A stretch of DNA of 64,000 nucleotides, taken from Alicyclobacillus sp. ALC3 (GTDB taxonomy: Bacteria > Bacillota > Bacilli > Alicyclobacillales > Alicyclobacillaceae). Below the pieces are notes generated by a model. That model had not been told where the DNA came from. It saw only the letters and a list, made by a program, of their open reading frames with translations, and made no database searches. Position numbers and translations under genes: made by a program. Numbering within the stretch: position 1 is the stretch's first letter; the number at the start of each line of letters is the position of its first letter. The stretch lies in the NCBI RefSeq assembly GCF_028751195.1, contig NZ_CP066784.1, forward strand, positions 4,402,001-4,466,000. Direction: 5' to 3'. Below, piece after piece: positions 16,066 through 24,611 of the stretch.

Positions 16066-16296
16066 TCAACTGCCAACGTTGATGCCGAGTTTTTGCAGCA
16101 GGTAGGTCGCGAGGAATTCCGCGATTTTCGGGAAAAACACGAAGATGGCCAGAATGCACGAGAGGATGATGTGCGACCACAGATGGTTGTGTTCCCCTCT
16201 GGCGTATAACTTGACGCCACGGTAGACTGCGATGCAGAGAAACACCGCCTGCAACACATGTTCCGCCCAGTTGATGCCCGTGTTAATGAAGTCCAC
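16066..16296 (-). CDS. small two-helix membrane protein of the transfer operon
   Basis: The product has 76 residues from GTG 16296, 8 bases behind GGAGG; GTG 16305 overlaps the ribosome binding site. There are two hydrophobic helices (about residues 10-30 and 40-65) separated by a short polar loop ARGEHNHLW. By size and position between TcpC-like and TcpE-like genes it corresponds to TcpD or a VirB2/VirB3-like component. Confidence 0.65.
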   Translation of the reverse strand: MDFINTGINWAEHVLQAVFLCIAVYRGVKLYARGEHNHLWSHIILSCILAIFVFFPKIAEFLATYLLQKLGINVGS

Positions 16297-16368
16297 GAAG
16301 CTCACCTCCTTGTCCTCAAGGCGTAACCAGTCGTGCGGGGTCGTTGGAGCGCTCGAAACGCCGGATGT

Positions 16369-17196
16369 TTACGGCTGCAGGGAGGAGACGAACCACTTTC
16401 CGTCGCTTTGGACCATGTGCAGGACGTAAATCTGTGACAGTTCCCGTTTCGCGACCGGATCCACGACATCCGTCGTGGCAATCACCGTGTACGGCCCTTT
16501 GCCGAGTACCTGAAGGCCCGTTAGCGATCGCCACGTGAATAAGCCGCCCAAGGGTTGAATTGAGAATCCGGGCGCCAGGTAATTTGACAAGTCTGAGTTG
16601 TTCTGGCCGGAGACGTACGCTTGTAAAAACGACACCACGGTTGGTCGAAGTGCCGCTGCGACGGCATCCGGTGCGGGTGATGTCGTTTGTGGCGGCGCGT
16701 CACCGTGTGGAGGAGCTACAGGCTTCATCATCGGAGGATTCGCGATGAAGGGCTGACTAGAGGCATCCAGATGGACGGGGACAATTAGGTCGACAAGGGG
16801 GTGAAGGTTGGTCTGCGCGTAGACACTGACGAGAAACTGATTTGTACCTCGTCGGATCACCCGAATCGGAAACACAGCTTCGACCTGCTGAGACGTCTTT
16901 CCCTGTGCGAGCGGTTGTGGAAAGTTGCTGTTCAAAAGGGACGCGGGAACGAAGGGCTTCAGTTGGGCCTCCCATGCGTCGGGTGTTTCCGAGGCGGGCC
17001 ACGTGAGCCATGCACGCGCAAACGCGGCCGCAAATCCGGCGACTGATTGGTCCTGTAAAACGATCGACTCACGAAGGCCCGGCGTGCTGGACTTGGGTTC
17101 AGGTGAGCCTGTGAGAAGATGGATGGACCCGGCGGTCGAGAGGATGAGCATGCACCAGAGGAGAACCCGGATGATTGCGCTTCGTGCAGGGTTCAT
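16369..17196 (-). CDS. tcpC: TcpC/VirB8-like conjugation protein
   Basis: The product has 275 residues. One N-terminal membrane helix (residues 9-28) is followed by two NTF2-like halves with a Pro-rich linker near residue 160. Features such as QDQSVAGFAAAFARAWLTW, FLQAYVSGQNNSDLSNYLAP and a C-terminal YVLHMVQSDGKWFVSSL match TcpC, the bitopic protein that organises Gram-positive conjugation channels. It overlaps the replication-relaxation gene by 4 bp. Confidence 0.83.
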   Translation of the reverse strand: MNPARSAIIRVLLWCMLILSTAGSIHLLTGSPEPKSSTPGLRESIVLQDQSVAGFAAAFARAWLTWPASETPDAWEAQLKPFVPASLLNSNFPQPLAQGKTSQQVEAVFPIRVIRRGTNQFLVSVYAQTNLHPLVDLIVPVHLDASSQPFIANPPMMKPVAPPHGDAPPQTTSPAPDAVAAALRPTVVSFLQAYVSGQNNSDLSNYLAPGFSIQPLGGLFTWRSLTGLQVLGKGPYTVIATTDVVDPVAKRELSQIYVLHMVQSDGKWFVSSLQP

Positions 17197-18095
17197 CGGC
17201 TCCAGCCTCGTTTCGCACGGTTTGCGAAGGGTTGCTCACGCACCTGTTTGCCGAGCGGGATCGACCGTTCCTGATTGCCTCGCAGTCGAGGCATGTCCCG
17301 CCACGTAACGTGTCTGCCGTCCGCGCTTTGCCACACGGGACCGAACGCGCCTTGGCGTTCGAGTTCTCTTTCGGTAACCGTCCATACGGCAGGGACGGGT
17401 TGCCCGGTCAGGGCATCTGAACAGAGGTCTGTCCACAGTTCATGGATGCGTGTACACCGGCTGTCCTCCCGGGTGACGAAGAGCACGTTGGCGAGGGTGA
17501 TGTCGGCCCAGAACTTGGACAGGATGTCGGTGTATTGCCACAGCTTGTGGTGCAGGACCCAAATGTGTTCACTGCCCGTGTCATACTCCATGTGGAACAC
17601 CAAGTCTCCACCTTCAGAGAATCGGTAGGTCCCGATCCCGTCTGGGCGCAGGGGCGTGGTCCGTCTCCCTTTAGAATCCACCTGTGCGTATCGATCTCCG
17701 GCATCGCGCATCCCGATCCATTCGACGAGTCCCTCCCGCATCGGTTGTGACGAACTCTCGCGGATCAAGTTCGTGAAGAATCGATTGACGCCATAGAGGT
17801 GTGGGATCTGACCAGCCATGGTGCCCGTCTTTCGGAGGAGTCCGGCCCGGTACTCTTTCGTAAGCCCGAAGGCGACCTCCACCCCACCCTTGGTTAGGAC
17901 CCACCCTCTGGCATTGCGCCGGATGAAGTCAAGGGAGAGGGACTCGACCCATCCCTTGGAGCGCATGGTTTGAAATGCCTTGTAGAGGGTGTCGATCTCA
18001 TAGTTCAAGAGCAGACTCAGCTGACGAGAGGTCATCATGCTGTACCGGTACAAGGAGATGACGATCTCGCTTTCAATGTGACGCGGAACTTGCAT
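17193..18095 (-). CDS. replication-relaxation family protein
   Basis: The product has 300 residues from ATG 18095, 9 bases behind GGAGG. An N-terminal winged helix-turn-helix (ISLYRYSMMTSRQLSLLLNY, then DTLYKAFQTM) is followed by an alpha/beta domain with TTPLRPDGIGTYR, EYDTGSEH and ANVLFVTRED. This is the pattern of Replic_Relax proteins, thought to bind an origin and start element replication or relaxation. It is the only plausible initiator in the ICE. A decayed paralogue lies at 1722-2665. Confidence 0.85.
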   Translation of the reverse strand: MQVPRHIESEIVISLYRYSMMTSRQLSLLLNYEIDTLYKAFQTMRSKGWVESLSLDFIRRNARGWVLTKGGVEVAFGLTKEYRAGLLRKTGTMAGQIPHLYGVNRFFTNLIRESSSQPMREGLVEWIGMRDAGDRYAQVDSKGRRTTPLRPDGIGTYRFSEGGDLVFHMEYDTGSEHIWVLHHKLWQYTDILSKFWADITLANVLFVTREDSRCTRIHELWTDLCSDALTGQPVPAVWTVTERELERQGAFGPVWQSADGRHVTWRDMPRLRGNQERSIPLGKQVREQPFANRAKRGWSR

Positions 18096-18205
18096 CAGAG
18101 GATTCCTCCTTTCCATCGGGGGCGGATGGAGTAGAATGTCCCGATTCTTAAATCCCGTAAAGCCGCACGGTGTTTGGGAACTCTCGGGCTAGGATTGTGC
18201 AATGA

Positions 18206-18253
18206 CTGTTTGGAACCGTGTTCGAATCGGTGTGCGTAACCCTGTTTGGAACC
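18206..18253. repeat. direct repeats upstream of the replication-relaxation gene
   Basis: CTGTTTGGAACC occurs at 18206-18217 and 18242-18253, 36 bases apart, with TGTGCG-like repeats around them. They lie in the roughly 200-base gap between the TraG-like gene and the replication-relaxation gene, the usual place for an iteron or oriT-type site. The origin role is inferred. Confidence 0.5.
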
Positions 18254-18293
18254 CTGTGCGGTGTCTGGTTGCCTTCGATGACGACCGGGACGG

Positions 18294-20615
18294 TTATCCT
18301 TCGAATGGTGATCCGCCAAATTTCACTTGCCCGGGTTTGGATGCGGTGTGGGATCCGCCGTACATCGCTTCAATCTCCTGGTCCACGTCGCTCGCTGGTC
18401 GACCATCGACGCGGTCAGAGCGCTGCAGGATACGCGTGGCCCAATCGGGATTGCCGCTCCCAATGAGTGGGTTTTTCATCGTGAAGAGTTGCGTGATTCC
18501 GCCATCGAGCTTGGTCCGAACGAGGGCATTGAGTTCGGGCAGGGTCATAAGTTCACGGGAGGAGACATCCGGCTTCAGCCAGCGTGTCAACCGGTCGGCA
18601 TCGGGTCCGCCAAGCTGTAACAAGATGAGCGTACCGACATTTCCGAGAATGCCAGCCAGTACGGGGTCAGGTAGTTGGTCCAGGTATTGGGTCGCGAGAA
18701 ACAGGGAAAGGCCAAACTTACGGTCTTCGGCGAGGATCTTTTGCAGGACATTGACGGCGTACAAATGGGACTCATCACCGAAGAACACATGAAGCCGGGA
18801 GCGGTGCTCCGGTCGGCGTTTGCAGGTGAAATGCAAATCAATGAGGTACAGCCCCGCGATGATCTTGACGGCATCTGCTGTGCAACCGGATCCGTCAATC
18901 AGCACAATGTGACCTTCGTCCATCACGGTGCGGGTGTCGATGGCACTCTTCGCTTGGCCGAGCACGCGCCGCAGAGACGGATAGGTGGTGAGAGCACCAA
19001 GCTTGTTCCAAATGGGGCCAAGGTGATCCGCGATGTTCCGGATCTCCGCAAACTCTCCTGTCCAAAACTGCTGCAAGTGCGGTGGGAGCTTTGGCAGCAG
19101 CTTGTTACGAAACCCATCGTTGGCAAAAAGGTGTGCGATCCCGAGAATAGTCTGCGGCGGGTTTTGGAGCAGTGACAGGACGTTGTTGCGTAGATAGTGC
19201 TCTGAACGGGGCCGAGACCCTGGCCACAGTTCCTGCATCGTATTGATGAATTCCCCCGTAATCGCCTCGGCATCCGTTTGGTGATCCATTCGAAATAGGT
19301 TCAGGCCACGCGGATAGTCCGTCGGACCAAGCGGGATGACGTGTACCTTCTCGTGAAGACTCGGTGGAATGTGAGACAGTAACCGTTCGACCGCGCCGCC
19401 GTGTGGGTCAAAGAACGTGAAACCAGGTGCGACATCGGGGTGTTCCTGCATCTGGTCAAGCAGGCCAAGCATGATCTGCAGCAGTGCCGTCGTTTTCCCG
19501 GACCCGGTTGCACCGGCCAGAAACGTGTGCTTGGCGGCCTGATTCAGCGAAAGCCGGATCTCTTCGTCTTCAGAACCGGGGAAGTTGGACCAACCGAGTC
19601 GCATGCCATTTCGTGACCGGGCCTTCGGTGGTGATAGAGTGAGTCCGGTCGCCATGGCCACATGCCGAAAACAGGGCTGATCGCTGTCTGGAAGATGGAC
19701 GAGGGACACCAGTTCCCCGGACGTCCACCACATGGGGTGGGTTGGCGTGCCGCGTTCCAAGGCTTTCGTGAGCCTGCGCTTTGAAATCCGGTTCGGTACC
19801 ACCCATCCATGTTTGCGCAATGGCTCCATGGCGGCGAGGAGCGCTGGGAGGTGACCCCTGGCTTCCGTGGACCTGTCCGCAAATATGCGGATGGATACCT
19901 CAAACGGACGCTGGCCGGGAGAGATTCGAGACCGGACTTGTTGCTTTTGCGCCTGTTCATGTTCACTTGGAACCCGTGGAGAAGACTTTTTCGGTGCCTG
20001 CTTGCCGAAAACCCCTGCGATGATTTCTGCTGGTGAGAAGTATTCCGAGCGGGTTCTGTCGCCAGGTACGCGAGAGCGTTGTTCGATGGCACGACGAAAG
20101 TGCCCGTCTCGAAGGGGTCTCATCCACACCTCAAGGACCCAGCGGCTGGTGTGGTCCGCACCGATGACATGCAGGATTCGACCCAGCGGGTCATTCGCTT
20201 GGCCGACAAGTTCCGTGGCGAGCGGTAGCCACGGTTGCGGGCCGTGCCCGCCTTTTCTCACCGTGAGGGCGATGGTTGGTTGGCCGCACGATAGACCCTC
20301 GGTCGGTGATTTCGGCTCTGGAATGAGGTGGATATTTGGATACGACCCGTCAAAGGCAGACCGAAAAGCGAGTGCACGATCCACTGAGACACCGAAGTAC
20401 AGTCGGATGTTTGTCTGGTGTGCTTCTTTGACGGCCAGGAAACGGATGGGCAGCGCACGGCGACGCCCCCACCTCTGCCGCTGCCAGGCGATGGTGGCGA
20501 GTGCCTGTACAAACACGTGGGCTTGCGCTGACCTAAAGGAACAGCTTGCCGGAAGTGCGACCCGAAAGTAGGTGAGCGAATCACGATTCCCTCGACGGGA
20601 AGTGGTATGTTTCAT
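18294..20615 (-). CDS. TraG/VirD4-type type IV coupling ATPase
   Basis: The product has 773 residues. The first 340 have no obvious membrane helix and are unlike classical VirD4. The motor domain has AGATGSGKTTALLQI (Walker A, 368-375), GFTFFDPHGGAVERLL, a Walker B in LHVFFGDESH, and LFLATQYLDQLP, as in TraG/DUF87-type P-loop ATPases that bring DNA to the channel. It overlaps the methylase gene by 4 bp. Lack of N-terminal membrane anchors suggests partner-dependent membrane contact. Confidence 0.88.
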   Translation of the reverse strand: MKHTTSRRGNRDSLTYFRVALPASCSFRSAQAHVFVQALATIAWQRQRWGRRRALPIRFLAVKEAHQTNIRLYFGVSVDRALAFRSAFDGSYPNIHLIPEPKSPTEGLSCGQPTIALTVRKGGHGPQPWLPLATELVGQANDPLGRILHVIGADHTSRWVLEVWMRPLRDGHFRRAIEQRSRVPGDRTRSEYFSPAEIIAGVFGKQAPKKSSPRVPSEHEQAQKQQVRSRISPGQRPFEVSIRIFADRSTEARGHLPALLAAMEPLRKHGWVVPNRISKRRLTKALERGTPTHPMWWTSGELVSLVHLPDSDQPCFRHVAMATGLTLSPPKARSRNGMRLGWSNFPGSEDEEIRLSLNQAAKHTFLAGATGSGKTTALLQIMLGLLDQMQEHPDVAPGFTFFDPHGGAVERLLSHIPPSLHEKVHVIPLGPTDYPRGLNLFRMDHQTDAEAITGEFINTMQELWPGSRPRSEHYLRNNVLSLLQNPPQTILGIAHLFANDGFRNKLLPKLPPHLQQFWTGEFAEIRNIADHLGPIWNKLGALTTYPSLRRVLGQAKSAIDTRTVMDEGHIVLIDGSGCTADAVKIIAGLYLIDLHFTCKRRPEHRSRLHVFFGDESHLYAVNVLQKILAEDRKFGLSLFLATQYLDQLPDPVLAGILGNVGTLILLQLGGPDADRLTRWLKPDVSSRELMTLPELNALVRTKLDGGITQLFTMKNPLIGSGNPDWATRILQRSDRVDGRPASDVDQEIEAMYGGSHTASKPGQVKFGGSPFEG

Positions 20616-21403
20616 CTCACTTGCACCTCTTGGTCCAAGGCATAATTGCGAATGAGGAGTTCGCCCGATTTCTTGCCTGTTTTCTGGCGGCTGATGGTGT
20701 AGTGAACGTCAATCGGTTCAATCGGAAAGTCGGCGTACCAGTCCCGAACGTCTGGATGGTCATTGATGCTGAGTAGCCATTTGCCCTTTACGCTCGCGAG
20801 CGTATCCCGAAGTCTGAGATGGTCTTCACGCGTAAATGGGTGCTGGTGATACCCGGTGAGATTGTAGTAAGGCGGATCGCAATAAAAGAACGTCTCCGGG
20901 CCATCGTAACGAGGAAGGATGTCGTCGAAAGGGCGGTTTTCAATGTACACACCGCACAGCCGTTTGTGGGCGGCTTCAATTCGCGTGCGGATGGCCGAGA
21001 AGTCAAACGCAGGTTTCGTTTTCCCATACCCCCAGTCATACGAGTCGTTGTACTTCCCGCCAAAATGTGACTGGACGCGGTAGTAAAAGTCGTAGGCACG
21101 TAGCAACGGATCTCGCTCCGTATCCCGTCGGTCCATGACCCGAACAAACTCTTCACGGGAGTAGAGCGTCCAGTCGAATTGGTGCAAGAATCGCTCGAGG
21201 TCGTTTTTCACCACCTCATAGAAGTTGATAAGCTCCGCATTTACGTCCGCGATCACTTCCGCTTTCGACTTCGGCTTTGCAAAAAACACCCATCCTGCAC
21301 CGAAAAACGGTTCTACGTAACAGGTGTGTTCGGGAATGAGGGGGAGAATGACCCTGCGCAGCCGGGCTTTGCCGCCCTGCCACTTGATTGGACTTTTGAG
21401 CAT
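20612..21403 (-). CDS. DNA adenine methylase (D12 class, Dam-like)
   Basis: The product has 263 residues: KWQGGKARL (motif X), YVEPFFGAGWVFF (motif I), the target-recognition middle, and FYCDPPYYNLTGY (catalytic DPPY). It methylates adenine N6. It has no restriction partner here and is the first gene of the conjugation operon, so it probably protects the transferred DNA from host restriction. The ribosome binding site is GGAGGTG before ATG 21403. Confidence 0.92.
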   Translation of the reverse strand: MLKSPIKWQGGKARLRRVILPLIPEHTCYVEPFFGAGWVFFAKPKSKAEVIADVNAELINFYEVVKNDLERFLHQFDWTLYSREEFVRVMDRRDTERDPLLRAYDFYYRVQSHFGGKYNDSYDWGYGKTKPAFDFSAIRTRIEAAHKRLCGVYIENRPFDDILPRYDGPETFFYCDPPYYNLTGYHQHPFTREDHLRLRDTLASVKGKWLLSINDHPDVRDWYADFPIEPIDVHYTISRQKTGKKSGELLIRNYALDQEVQVR

Positions 21404-21768
21404 GGAAACACCTCCACGACAAAAAGACAGCGATCGGATCGCTGCCTGTGTGTCAGATATTTTCCTTTTGGCAAAGGAGAAACGTTTCGAATTCGGGGAT
21501 CAGACGAGGCGACGGGCCCAAATTAAATCACGGGCCTGTGCTGGAAAAACGGGCACATGAGGCGCTGGAAGTGTGAGAGACATCACCTTCTTTCCCTGTG
21601 CGCGATTGAATGTCTGCTGCTGGGAAGACGGATTCGTGTACCTGTATGGTACATCGGGATAAGGTACCACGTGGTGCCGTGGGGGTGCCGAAACTGTCTC
21701 ACATTTAAGTTGCTGACGATTGGCTACGAGAGGTAACCTTGGACAAACGTAAGCAGGAGGCGGAGCCC
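21404..21768. promoter_or_regulatory. 365-base regulatory gap at the head of the ICE operon
   Basis: This gap between the divergent methylase gene and the 21769 gene holds no gene. Inside lies GGTACCACGTGGTGCC at 21663-21678, a near-perfect 16-bp palindrome with one mismatched pair, plus a small AGCGATCGGATCGCT repeat near 21430. The main transfer-operon promoter and its operator are likely here (inference). Confidence 0.4.
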
Positions 21769-22059
21769 ATGTGTGAACTGGCAAGCCGGTTGTTGGCCGA
21801 AAAACTCATCGATGACTTTTACGAAGAGGATGGGCGACAGGAACCGGGCGAGGCGGAGGCATTGGAGGATTCGTTGACGGAGGCACTGAAATCGCGACTC
21901 TCGATGGACGATCACGCACTATTGTTTCGCTGGGAGGCGCAGTGCACGGAGACGTGTGGGGCGGAACTACGACGATTTGCGCGGTTTGTGGCAGACATGA
22001 TGCTGGATGGCATGGATTGTAAAGTGGAGCTTCCAACTGAATGTGTAGCTGGCAGGTGA
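21769..22059 (+). CDS. hypothetical acidic protein, 96 residues
   Basis: ATG 21769 lies 8 bases behind GGAGG; TTG 21739 is an alternative start. The protein is strongly acidic and helical (LASRLLAEKLIDDFYEED, EALEDSLTEALKSR) with two Cys in a CTETCG motif. It is convergent with the ImmA-like gene and divergent from the transfer operon, a place often held by regulators or anti-restriction proteins. I recognise no family. Confidence 0.5.
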   Translation: MCELASRLLAEKLIDDFYEEDGRQEPGEAEALEDSLTEALKSRLSMDDHALLFRWEAQCTETCGAELRRFARFVADMMLDGMDCKVELPTECVAGR

Positions 22060-22064
22060 ATGAC

Positions 22065-22493
22065 TCAATGTGCGATGTGGGTCGCCGGTCGCATTGACGT
22101 GCGACTGGCGCCAAAAAGTAAATCATGGGCAAAAGCCCGGGCCTCCGATTCCCAAACGCAAGGGCCGGGTTCGTCCAATTCAAGGAACAACGAACAGTGT
22201 TCTCGATGGAGAAGTGAATGAGCGAGACCGTGTGCGACATATAGGCATTGCTTTTCTCCAGGGGCATCTAAATCGTAGCTGAAGAAGGCACGGTCACCAG
22301 GATTGATGAAGGCGCCCCACAGTCCTGGCGGTGTACGACTGGGTAAGAGATATAGGCCGAGATCCTCGCTTAAGCGAAAGGGGTCGTTTGTACCATAGGT
22401 TTGGACAACGTGTCTGACCGCTTCCTCGACGGCTTCCACAGGATATATCACCCTTTCCGAGCATGCATGCATCAGGGATAAATTTGCACGCAC
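22065..22493 (-). CDS. ImmA/IrrE-like protein with altered active-site motif
   Basis: The product has 142 residues from GTG 22493; GTG 22439 after GAAAGGGTGAT may be the true start. The order of features is that of ImmA/IrrE proteases: an N-terminal helix (VEEAVRHVVQTYG), a LGLYLLP..TPPGLWGAFIN..DRAFFSYDLD sheet, AHGLAHSLLH, and E..ARAFAHDLL. The family motif is HExxH, but here the Glu is Gly (codon GGT), so the usual catalysis should be lost. ImmA proteins cleave ICE repressors; no cI-type repressor gene was seen nearby. Confidence 0.65.
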   Translation of the reverse strand: MRANLSLMHACSERVIYPVEAVEEAVRHVVQTYGTNDPFRLSEDLGLYLLPSRTPPGLWGAFINPGDRAFFSYDLDAPGEKQCLYVAHGLAHSLLHREHCSLFLELDEPGPCVWESEARAFAHDLLFGASRTSMRPATHIAH

Positions 22494-23878
22494 ACACTCT
22501 GTCTATTTATCGATTTCAAAAGATTGGTATAAAAAGTATAGCATTGGTCGAAGACCAGTGAACCTTAAGATTTCCGAAGGTATGGCGACAGGAGACAAGT
22601 AGATTTGGCACAACATGCTACAGAAAAATGCCGGAAGTTGTCGAAGTGTGATCGCAAATCGTTCGCTGTCATTGGGTAAAGCAGTGAAAACGCTTGGATG
22701 CAAAGCTAGGGGTCTACGGACAAGCTGGAAAAGGTTCCTTTTCGGGGACGTATACTTCCTGATTAAGTGAGAAATGAGGAATATCTACCTCACCAAGCGA
22801 CGACACCGTTTTAGAGCGCATGATACTTAAGCAAGTCTATCAGCGGATTGTCGATCATGCGCCACGGTGCGGTGTGTGGTTTTGAGGCGTTCATTCGTCT
22901 GTAGGGGGAGATTCTTTCATTGCGACGGATGTATTGTTGCGAAGGAGTTATGACCAAGGGCAAAATGATGAGACAGATTTGTTGGTTTTACACTAGGCCC
23001 TGACCACGTGCAGTATGGTTCTCCAATCGTGTATGTATAACCCGGAGGAGTTAGTACTGGCTATGCGCCGTATTCAATCTTTTGTTGAGTGCGTAGCAGT
23101 GGATGACATGGGGCGAGGAACAACGGGGTCCGCGCAAGAGCCATGAACTAAGGCAAGGGTGTAGCCTTATGCTTCTCGCATGCATGAATTTACCATTTGG
23201 TGGGACGATGATTCTGCAGATCGGTGAGGGGGTTGTTTGTTATGAAAAGCGTGCAACATGCAATTCAGGATCGGTTTTATGATGAACGTAAGGACATGCC
23301 GGTCAAATGCCGCAACTGTATTTGGCGACGCGGTCGAGTTTGCTTGTTGGTGAAATGTGTCAAGGGTGACTAAGGACAGCCAGGTGTCGGGTTGTGGTAG
23401 GAACGCGAATTCTGTTGGGAATACGGTATTCATCCGCATACGCTTCGAAATAGCGAGCAGTTGACGCTGTAGGTTCCCAAGACGTAAAAATATACCGGCC
23501 TACTGAAGAGGCATCGCTAATGCCCATACCTCAAAACCAGCTGGTCATTGGAATTTCTCGAAATTCGAGTAATCTAGAGTCGGCTGATTGGCACTCATCA
23601 CCTGGCGAAGCATAGAATTCCTGGTATTGTACGGGGGCGCCATGGGTTTTGCGCTCAAGTTGATGAAGGAAGGATGCGGGCTGCGGATCATGCGTTCATT
23701 CCGCTACAGGTGTGTGCAGGGTTATATGTTTTTAGGCGGATGGCGATGATGTATCCTTGGGACGGCAGGGTGGGTGATGTACCGGATACATGGCAGAACA
23801 CATGCATCCGGTAAACATCTTGATGGTCCGTCGGCAGAGGGTTCTGGAGTGTTCCGCACTTGAGCCCGGAAAACCAAC
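22494..23878. other. 1.4-kb stretch with almost no coding signal
   Basis: Reading both strands I find only very short ORFs, the best being the Cys-rich one at 23242-23373. A small palindrome AATTTCTCGAAATT lies near 23552. The stretch may hold the right margin of the ICE, but no direct repeat with the integrase side was recognised. Confidence 0.4.
23242..23373 (+). CDS. small Cys-rich protein, 43 residues
   Basis: ATG 23242 lies 9 bases behind GAGGGGG. After a charged start the sequence reads VKCRNCIWRRGRVCLLVKC, a CxxC plus two further Cys pattern like a tiny zinc-binding protein from mobile elements. The strong ribosome binding site and Cys spacing argue against chance, but the family is unknown to me. 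Confidence 0.4.
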   Translation: MKSVQHAIQDRFYDERKDMPVKCRNCIWRRGRVCLLVKCVKGD

Positions 23879-24499
23879 TCAGACTTCCGCGCGGAACGTT
23901 TTCCCCAACTCCTCCCAAAGTCCAAAATAATGACGAAAATTGTAGATGAGTGGACTCCATGTCGCCGGGTCGATATGCGACTCGTCCATCACGATTCTTT
24001 CGCAGGCATGAACAGCCAATGCTTCTACCTCGATAATCACAAAGCGTGTACCCTCGCCCGTGGTTCGAATGTCCATGACCTTGGCTTCGATTTGCAGGGG
24101 ACATTCCGCAATGCGAGTCGGGAGCACGTGGTGTGATTTGACCGCAGTCAAACCGGACTCTGCAAACTTATCCTTGGCATGGCGAAACACGCCCTTCTTG
24201 TGGTCGGGAACTGGATTCGCCCCTGTGAAGGGAGCCAGCGCCTCTACCTTCTTCCAAAGTGATGGATCCGGCAAGTTGACAACACATTCGCCGTGTCGTC
24301 GCAGATTAGCGAGCCCGTGGCCGCCTTCACCCAGACCAAGAACAATTCGGTTTCCGAGTGCCCACGCAGATGAGATCGGCGTAATGTTGCTTGTTTCGTC
24401 CTCGTTCAGTGTCGTGAGTAACACGACAGGCGTGCCGAAATACAAGATTTTCGGGTGAACGATCCTGGTCCGAACTGATTCGTCTACACGCTGATTCAT
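23879..24499 (-). CDS. flavin reductase family protein
   Basis: The product has 206 residues from ATG 24499 behind GGGAGGTTAAACTCA. The FMN-binding split-barrel pattern is seen: ILYFGTPVVLLTTLNEDETS, then ITPISSAWALGNRIVLGLG, GECVVNLP, and an AECPLQIEAKV block. Relatives reduce or bind flavin, sometimes as partners of monooxygenases. It is divergent from an ArsR-type gene with a shared 110-base control region. Confidence 0.87.
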   Translation of the reverse strand: MNQRVDESVRTRIVHPKILYFGTPVVLLTTLNEDETSNITPISSAWALGNRIVLGLGEGGHGLANLRRHGECVVNLPDPSLWKKVEALAPFTGANPVPDHKKGVFRHAKDKFAESGLTAVKSHHVLPTRIAECPLQIEAKVMDIRTTGEGTRFVIIEVEALAVHACERIVMDESHIDPATWSPLIYNFRHYFGLWEELGKTFRAEV

Positions 24500-24538
24500 T
24501 GAGTTTAACCTCCCATACATCTTTCTGTTGCCCATCCA

Positions 24539-24571
24539 TTGTAAGACGCAAAAAATTCGACTATCATCGAA
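24539..24571 (+). promoter_or_regulatory. predicted promoter and operator of the ArsR-type gene
   Basis: TTGTAA at 24539-24544 and TATCAT at 24562-24567 are 17 bases apart. An inverted repeat TTCGA-6-TCGAA at 24556-24571 covers the -10 box, so binding there would block transcription. The position between divergent genes suggests that the ArsR-type protein controls itself and possibly the flavin reductase. Confidence 0.5.
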
Positions 24572-24611
24572 GCGTGAATGTATGTTCGGACTGTTGAATG
24601 GAGGTGGTCAT

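Noticed and set aside
6934-22500. search for attL/attR direct repeats around the ICE
   Set aside because: No convincing shared core could be found by eye between the integrase end and the 21.4-23.8 kb margin; large serine recombinase cores can be as short as 2-3 bases.
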